The notes under the pieces are model-generated. The model searched no databases and was not told the origin of the DNA. It saw nothing but the letters and a program-made list of their open reading frames with translations. Position numbers and translations under genes: made by a program. Shown here piece after piece: positions 32,914-37,155 of a DNA stretch of 37,155 nt. Numbering within the stretch: the first letter of the stretch is position 1; every line of letters starts with the position of its first letter. This stretch comes from an uncultured Clostridia bacterium (GTDB lineage: Bacteria > Bacillota > Clostridia > Christensenellales > Aristaeellaceae): contig CAMNHF010000012.1 in assembly GCA_946538975.1 (NCBI GenBank), positions 1-37,155 on the forward strand, given 5' to 3'.

Positions 32914-35900
32914 ATGAGCGAATCAACAGGCGGCCGCCGCCGGCGCAGCCAGCAGTGGCAGGAGACGCCGGTGCCGCAGATGCGCCCGGAGCCGCCGGAA
33001 CCCCGGCCCGAGGTGCCGCATACGCGCCCGGAGGCCCCCCGCGAGAAAGGCGCCCCGGCGGGCAGCGGTGTGGACGAGAGCCTGCCGAAGGCACGGCGAA
33101 AGTATTCCGCCCTGCCGATTTTTGTGGTGCTGGCGGCGGTGCTTTTGTTCATCGTGCTGATTTCGCCGAAGAGCCCCAGCACGCAGGCCCTCTACACGAT
33201 CGGCAGCGAGAGCGGCCTGACCGGCGAGGCCGCGCAGGACACCGGCATCTACGGCGCGCTGCGCATCAGCGAGATCATGCCGTCGAACCATACCGCCGTG
33301 CCGGATGAGTACGGCAATTTCCCCGACTGGGTGGAGGTGTGGAACAGCGGCGAGCAGCCGATCCCGATGGCGGGCGTGGGCCTGAGCGACCGGGGCGATT
33401 CCATCCGCTTCCTGTTCCCGGAGATGACCCTGCAGCCCGGGGAGCGCACGGTGGTCTTCTGCGACAATACGAACCAGGCCGCCGCGGGCCGGCCGCTGCA
33501 CGCGAAGTTCAAGCTCTCCTCCGTGGGCGAGACGGTCTATCTCTATTCGCCCAATGCCTACCTGGTGGACGCGGTGACCTACCACATCCTGGGCAGTGAC
33601 ACCTCCTGGGCCCTGCTGGACAGCGGGTGGATGGAGGTGGCCTTCTACAGCCCCGGCTATGAGAACACCTTCGAGGGCAACGACGCCTACCGCGCGGACA
33701 GCATGGTCACCGACGGCGCGCTGCTGATCAACGAGGTCATGGCGGACGCCCGCTCCGGCCGGATGGACGAGGACGGCGAGTTCAGCGACTGGGTGGAACT
33801 CTACAACACCACCGACCACGCCGTGTCCCTGGACAACTATGCCCTGTCGGACAAGGAGAATCAGCCGCTCAAGTGGCGCTTCCCGGAGGGGGCCGCCATC
33901 GCGCCGCACGGGTATTACCTGGTGTTCTGCTCCGGCAAGGACCGCAACGGCGATCCGGCCGCCGTGCCGCACAGCAGCTTCCGCATTTCCGCCGAGAGCG
34001 ACACGATCGTGCTGGCGGACAGCCGGGGCCGCATCGTGGACCGCGTGCTGATCGACAACCTCCCCGAGGACGCCTCCTGGGCGCGGGACGCCAACGGCAC
34101 CTTCAGCGTGCACGAGCTGGCGACGCCCGGCCGCTCCAACAGCGACAAGGACGGGGCGGACATGGATCTGCGCCGGAACAACATCCTGGGCGTGTACATC
34201 ACGGAAGTGATGGCGAGCAACGACGCCACGGCCATCGGCGACAACAAGGATTTTGCGGACTGGATCGAGATCTACAACGCCTCCACGGACATCGTGGATC
34301 TTTCCGGCTGCGGCCTGTCGGACAACATCGGCAGGCCGCGCCGCTGGCAGTTCCCGCAGGGGACGATCATCCAGCCCGGCGAATACAAGGTCATCCTCTG
34401 CGACCGGAAGCCGGAGAAGTCCACCGCGTCGCTGCTGCACACGAATTTCAAGATCAAGCGGGCGGGCGGCGAGACGGTCTGCCTCTCCGATCCGCAGGGC
34501 CGGGTGATGGACAAAATCGTGCTGCCCGCCATTCCGACCGACGTCTCCTACGGCCGGGGCACCGGCACAGTTGGCTTTTTTTATTATGACACCGCGACGC
34601 CCAGGGCGGCGAACGCGGCTGACGGCTTCCGGGGCTACGCCGAGAAGCCTGCCTTCACCACGCCGGGCGGCCTGTGCCAGGGCATGGTGACCACGGCGAT
34701 CACGATTCCGGCAGGCTGCACCGTGTACTACACGACGGACGGCTCCATCCCGACCCGGGACGCCACGGTCTACCACGGGGAAACCTTTGAGCTGAAATAC
34801 AACGTGGTGCTGCGGGCCCGCGCCTACTCGGACACGGATCTGCGCCCCAGCGAGATCGCCACGGTGACCTACCTCATCAACACCTACCACACCCTGCCGG
34901 TGGTCTCCCTGGTCTGCGACCCGGACGTGCTGTGGAACCCGACCAGCGGCATGCTCGTCACCGGCGAGAACGTGGTCAAGGAGCCGGGCAAGCTGCCCTT
35001 CAAGAACACGATCTACCGCGAGTTCGGCAAGCTGCCGCAGGAAGGCCATCTCGAATACTACCTGCAGGACGGCACGAAGGTGCTGGATCAGGGCGTGGAA
35101 TTCTCCCTGATGGGCGATTACTCTCTGGACATGCCGCAGAAGAGCTTCAAGCTGCGGGCGAAGGCGCTCTACGGGGCGAAGACCTTCGCCGCGCCCCTGT
35201 TCGACGACCGGCCCTACACGGAGTACAAGTCCCTGGTGCTGCGCAACAGCGGCAACGACTGCATGTTCACCCGCCTGCTGGACGGGTTCCAGTCCCGCCT
35301 GCTGGACGCCTACGGCACGCAGGTGATCCACCAGGCCTGGAAGCCGGTGGCCGTCTACCTGAACGGCGCCTACTGGGGCCACATGAACCTGCGCGAGCGC
35401 GTCGACCGCTTCTTCGTGGCCCAGCACGAGGGCCTGCCGCTGGAGGAGGCCGCCGAGATGACGATCCTCGAGGCCAACGGCGCGTTGAAGTACGGCAGCG
35501 ACGCGGTCCGCAAGGAATACAAGAGCATGATCGCGAAGATCAAGGCCGGCGATCCCGCGAAGAATCCGGCGGATCTGCAGTACATCCTGGACAACGTGGA
35601 CGTGGACAACTACTTCGAATACATCGCGCTGGAGATGTTCGTGGGCAACTCGGACATCGGCAACACCCGCTTCTACCGCCTGAACAAGCCCGGCAGCAAG
35701 TGGAAGTGGATCTGGTACGACTCGGACTACGGCCTGTTCCGCGCCGGCTTCAACAGCCCCTGGAGCTACACCAAGGCCAAGGGCATGGGCGACAAGAACA
35801 TCGACAACACGATCCTGCTGAAGCTGCTGACCGTGCCGGAATACAAGGCGAAGTTCCTGACGAAGCTGGGCGACGTCTTCCAGACCTTCACCACGGACTA

Positions 35901-36189
35901 CATGCTGGACGTGCTGAACCCACTGGTGGAGCTGATCACGCCGGAGATGACGCAGCACTGGGCGCGCTGGGGCGAGGAGAACGACACCTACGTCATCAGC
36001 GAGGTGCCGACCACCGTGGACGGCGCGTACCGCTACTGGCAGAAGCGCGTGGAGCGCCTGCGCAACACGATCCGGCTGCGGCCGAACTACCTGTGGGGCT
36101 TCATCCGGGAGGCCTTCAATCTCAGCCAGCAGGAAATGGTGAAGTACTTTGGCGAGCAGCCAGAGCTGCCGCCGGACGCGGTGCCGTAA
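32914..36189 (+). CDS. Membrane-anchored protein with three lamin-tail domains and a CotH kinase domain
   Basis: A 1091-residue protein. A proline-rich cytoplasmic tail of about 64 residues is followed by one transmembrane helix (67-84), so most of the protein lies outside. Three lamin-tail (LTD, PF00932) modules can be seen at about 112-250, 265-400 and 425-550, each with E-I/V-M-x-S/A-x and DWVE/DWIEIYN cores. A chitobiase-C-terminal-like beta module (YYTTDGSIPT) comes at about 575-650, and the CotH domain (PF08757) at about 655-1010, with VYLNGAYWGHMNLRERVDRFF and the metal-binding YDSDYG at 935-940. CotH proteins are atypical kinases that phosphorylate proteins, in spore coats among other places. 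AAAGGAG precedes the ATG. A DUF4956 gene, a common partner of CotH, lies just downstream. Confidence 0.92.
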   Translation: MSESTGGRRRRSQQWQETPVPQMRPEPPEPRPEVPHTRPEAPREKGAPAGSGVDESLPKARRKYSALPIFVVLAAVLLFIVLISPKSPSTQALYTIGSESGLTGEAAQDTGIYGALRISEIMPSNHTAVPDEYGNFPDWVEVWNSGEQPIPMAGVGLSDRGDSIRFLFPEMTLQPGERTVVFCDNTNQAAAGRPLHAKFKLSSVGETVYLYSPNAYLVDAVTYHILGSDTSWALLDSGWMEVAFYSPGYENTFEGNDAYRADSMVTDGALLINEVMADARSGRMDEDGEFSDWVELYNTTDHAVSLDNYALSDKENQPLKWRFPEGAAIAPHGYYLVFCSGKDRNGDPAAVPHSSFRISAESDTIVLADSRGRIVDRVLIDNLPEDASWARDANGTFSVHELATPGRSNSDKDGADMDLRRNNILGVYITEVMASNDATAIGDNKDFADWIEIYNASTDIVDLSGCGLSDNIGRPRRWQFPQGTIIQPGEYKVILCDRKPEKSTASLLHTNFKIKRAGGETVCLSDPQGRVMDKIVLPAIPTDVSYGRGTGTVGFFYYDTATPRAANAADGFRGYAEKPAFTTPGGLCQGMVTTAITIPAGCTVYYTTDGSIPTRDATVYHGETFELKYNVVLRARAYSDTDLRPSEIATVTYLINTYHTLPVVSLVCDPDVLWNPTSGMLVTGENVVKEPGKLPFKNTIYREFGKLPQEGHLEYYLQDGTKVLDQGVEFSLMGDYSLDMPQKSFKLRAKALYGAKTFAAPLFDDRPYTEYKSLVLRNSGNDCMFTRLLDGFQSRLLDAYGTQVIHQAWKPVAVYLNGAYWGHMNLRERVDRFFVAQHEGLPLEEAAEMTILEANGALKYGSDAVRKEYKSMIAKIKAGDPAKNPADLQYILDNVDVDNYFEYIALEMFVGNSDIGNTRFYRLNKPGSKWKWIWYDSDYGLFRAGFNSPWSYTKAKGMGDKNIDNTILLKLLTVPEYKAKFLTKLGDVFQTFTTDYMLDVLNPLVELITPEMTQHWARWGEENDTYVISEVPTTVDGAYRYWQKRVERLRNTIRLRPNYLWGFIREAFNLSQQEMVKYFGEQPELPPDAVP

Positions 36190-36205
36190 TCGGCGGGAGG
36201 GCATC

Positions 36206-36670
36206 ATGACGGAGATCGAAAAGGTTCGCGCCTGGCTGGACACCTTCGGCCTGGGCGGGCGCGTGATGGAGTTCGACGTGTCCAGCGCGACGGTGGCGCT
36301 GGCCGCGGAGGCCATCGGCTGCGAGCCGGGCCGCATTGCCAAGACGCTGTCCTTCCTCGTGAACGGGCAGGCCGTCTTCATCGTCGCCGCGGGGGACCGC
36401 CGCATCGACAACCCGAAATTCAAGCAGCGCTTCCAGACCAAGGCGAAGATGCTGACCGCGGAGGAGCTGGAGGCCTTCAGCGGGCTGCAGCCCGGCGGCG
36501 TGTGCCCCTTCGCCCTGCCGGAGAACGTGACGGTCTGGCTGGACGAGAGCCTGCGCGCCTGGGATCCGCTCTATCCCGCCGCCGGCACCGCCAGCAGCGC
36601 CGTCCGCCTGTCCCCGGAGGAGCTGGAGCGCGCCTCACGGGCCGCGGGCTGGGTGGATGTGACAAAGTAA
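36206..36670 (+). CDS. YbaK/EbsC-family aminoacyl-tRNA deacylase
   Basis: A 154-residue member of the YbaK/ProX editing family, which hydrolyses mischarged Cys- or Ala-tRNA(Pro) or related aminoacyl-tRNAs. The N-terminal VSSATVALAAEAIGCEPGRIAKTLSF block contains the conserved lysine (AKTL), with AAGDRRID, GGVCPFALP and AAGTASSAVRLSPEEL following in family order. The ATG at 36206 has GGGAGG five bases ahead, whereas longer readings overlap the CotH stop. It is 16 bases after the CotH gene and so likely read from the same transcript. Confidence 0.92.
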   Translation: MTEIEKVRAWLDTFGLGGRVMEFDVSSATVALAAEAIGCEPGRIAKTLSFLVNGQAVFIVAAGDRRIDNPKFKQRFQTKAKMLTAEELEAFSGLQPGGVCPFALPENVTVWLDESLRAWDPLYPAAGTASSAVRLSPEELERASRAAGWVDVTK

Positions 36671-36693
36671 ACTCGCGGCCGAATGAATAAGCT

Positions 36694-36722
36694 TTGCAAT
36701 TTTTATGCAAATGTGGTATCAT
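36694..36722 (+). promoter_or_regulatory. Promoter of the DUF4956 gene
   Basis: -35 TTGCAA (36694-36699), 17-base spacer with TG at the extended -10 position, and -10 TATCAT (36717-36722); the start codon is 40 bases downstream. Confidence 0.75.
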
Positions 36723-36762
36723 CATACAGCGTTTGCATCTGACACGCAGGAGGGATTGCGCC

Positions 36763-37155
36763 ATGCTGTTTTCCACCGCCCACGCCGAGAACCTGTTCAC
36801 CACGGTCACCAGCGGGAGCTCGATTTCCGACTATTTCCGGCAGCAGTTTGAGCATGTGACGCCGGTCAATGTGCTGATCGCCCTGATCATGGGCCTGCTG
36901 GCCGGCATGATCGTTGCCTTCACCTACCGCCGCTGCTACCGCGGCGTGCTCTATTCGCCGTCCTTCGCCATCACGCTGATCATGCTCACGCTGATCACCA
37001 CGCCGGTGGTCATGTGCATCAAGAGCGACATCTCCCTGTCCATGGGCATGGTGGGCGCGCTGTCCATTGTGCGCTTCCGCACGGCGATCAAGGAGCCGAT
37101 GGACACGGCCTACATGTTCTGGGCGCTGACGATGGGCATCCTGCTGGGCGCCGGC
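36763..37155 (+). CDS. DUF4956 membrane protein, C-terminus beyond the window
   Basis: The 131 codons in the window start at ATG 36763 after CAGGAGGG. Three membrane segments are seen at about residues 35-55, 68-87 and 116-131, with the core MGMVGALSIVRFRTAIKEPMDTAYMFWAL. That segment is the diagnostic block of DUF4956 (PF16316). Such proteins are typically found beside CotH and a VTC-type polyphosphate polymerase gene; the neighbour beyond the edge cannot be seen. The biochemical role is not established. Confidence 0.85.
   Translation, partial: MLFSTAHAENLFTTVTSGSSISDYFRQQFEHVTPVNVLIALIMGLLAGMIVAFTYRRCYRGVLYSPSFAITLIMLTLITTPVVMCIKSDISLSMGMVGALSIVRFRTAIKEPMDTAYMFWALTMGILLGAG

Noticed and set aside
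32923-36441. 1172-codon minus-strand frame
   Set aside because: It is opposite the CotH gene, whose domains are unambiguous; the shadow has low-complexity His/Val/Arg text only.

Overview
The window looks like a chromosomal segment of a GC-rich, low-mobility member of the Clostridia (Bacillota), probably an uncultured gut or rumen lineage. This rests on RNase Y, GerMN lipoproteins, BspA-type surface proteins, a CotH/DUF4956 pair, strong AAGGAGG-type ribosome binding sites and frequent TTG/GTG starts. The exact family cannot be fixed from sequence reading alone. I saw no insertion sequence, phage gene, integrase or CRISPR array.

Layout, left to right. (1) 1-9.2 kb: two large secreted BspA-type leucine-rich-repeat proteins on the minus strand, the first cut by the window edge. 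They flank a plus-strand flavodoxin/esterase pair and a decayed sugar-type ABC transporter locus, of which only the tail of a binding protein and the head of an ATPase survive. (2) 9.4-14.2 kb: tRNA-Thr(GGU), then a tight housekeeping operon alr-fthC-membrane protein-rsmD-coaD, followed by a coiled-coil protein. (3) 14.2-18.6 kb: a minus-strand run of two alpha/beta-hydrolase esterases, an ATP-grasp ligase and a double-GerMN lipoprotein, with a 16-bp palindrome just after the promoter. (4) 18.8-23.6 kb: a Gld-type ABC exporter pair and a PfkB-family kinase, then a strong promoter driving a roughly 340-nt structured, terminator-ended RNA, then rny. (5) 23.7-28 kb: a phosphodiester-glycosidase-family secreted protein and a 1078-residue surface protein combining LRR, C-type lectin, FN3, Ig-like and caspase-like domains. 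(6) 28-37 kb: an L,D-transpeptidase with four peptidoglycan-binding repeats, two membrane proteins, a metallophosphoesterase, methionine aminopeptidase with a SEC-C zinc motif, a 1091-residue lamin-tail/CotH protein, a YbaK-type editing protein and the start of a DUF4956 membrane protein.

The main theme of the accessory part is the cell surface: three paralogous proteins share a signal peptide, an acidic neck, LRR repeats and near-identical FN3 modules, and differ in what else they carry. The most notable items are the lectin-FN3-caspase fusion, the structured RNA ahead of rny, and the esterase-esterase-ATP-grasp operon. Promoters are unusually easy to read: ten complete ones have exactly 17-bp spacers, and several carry a TG extended -10.
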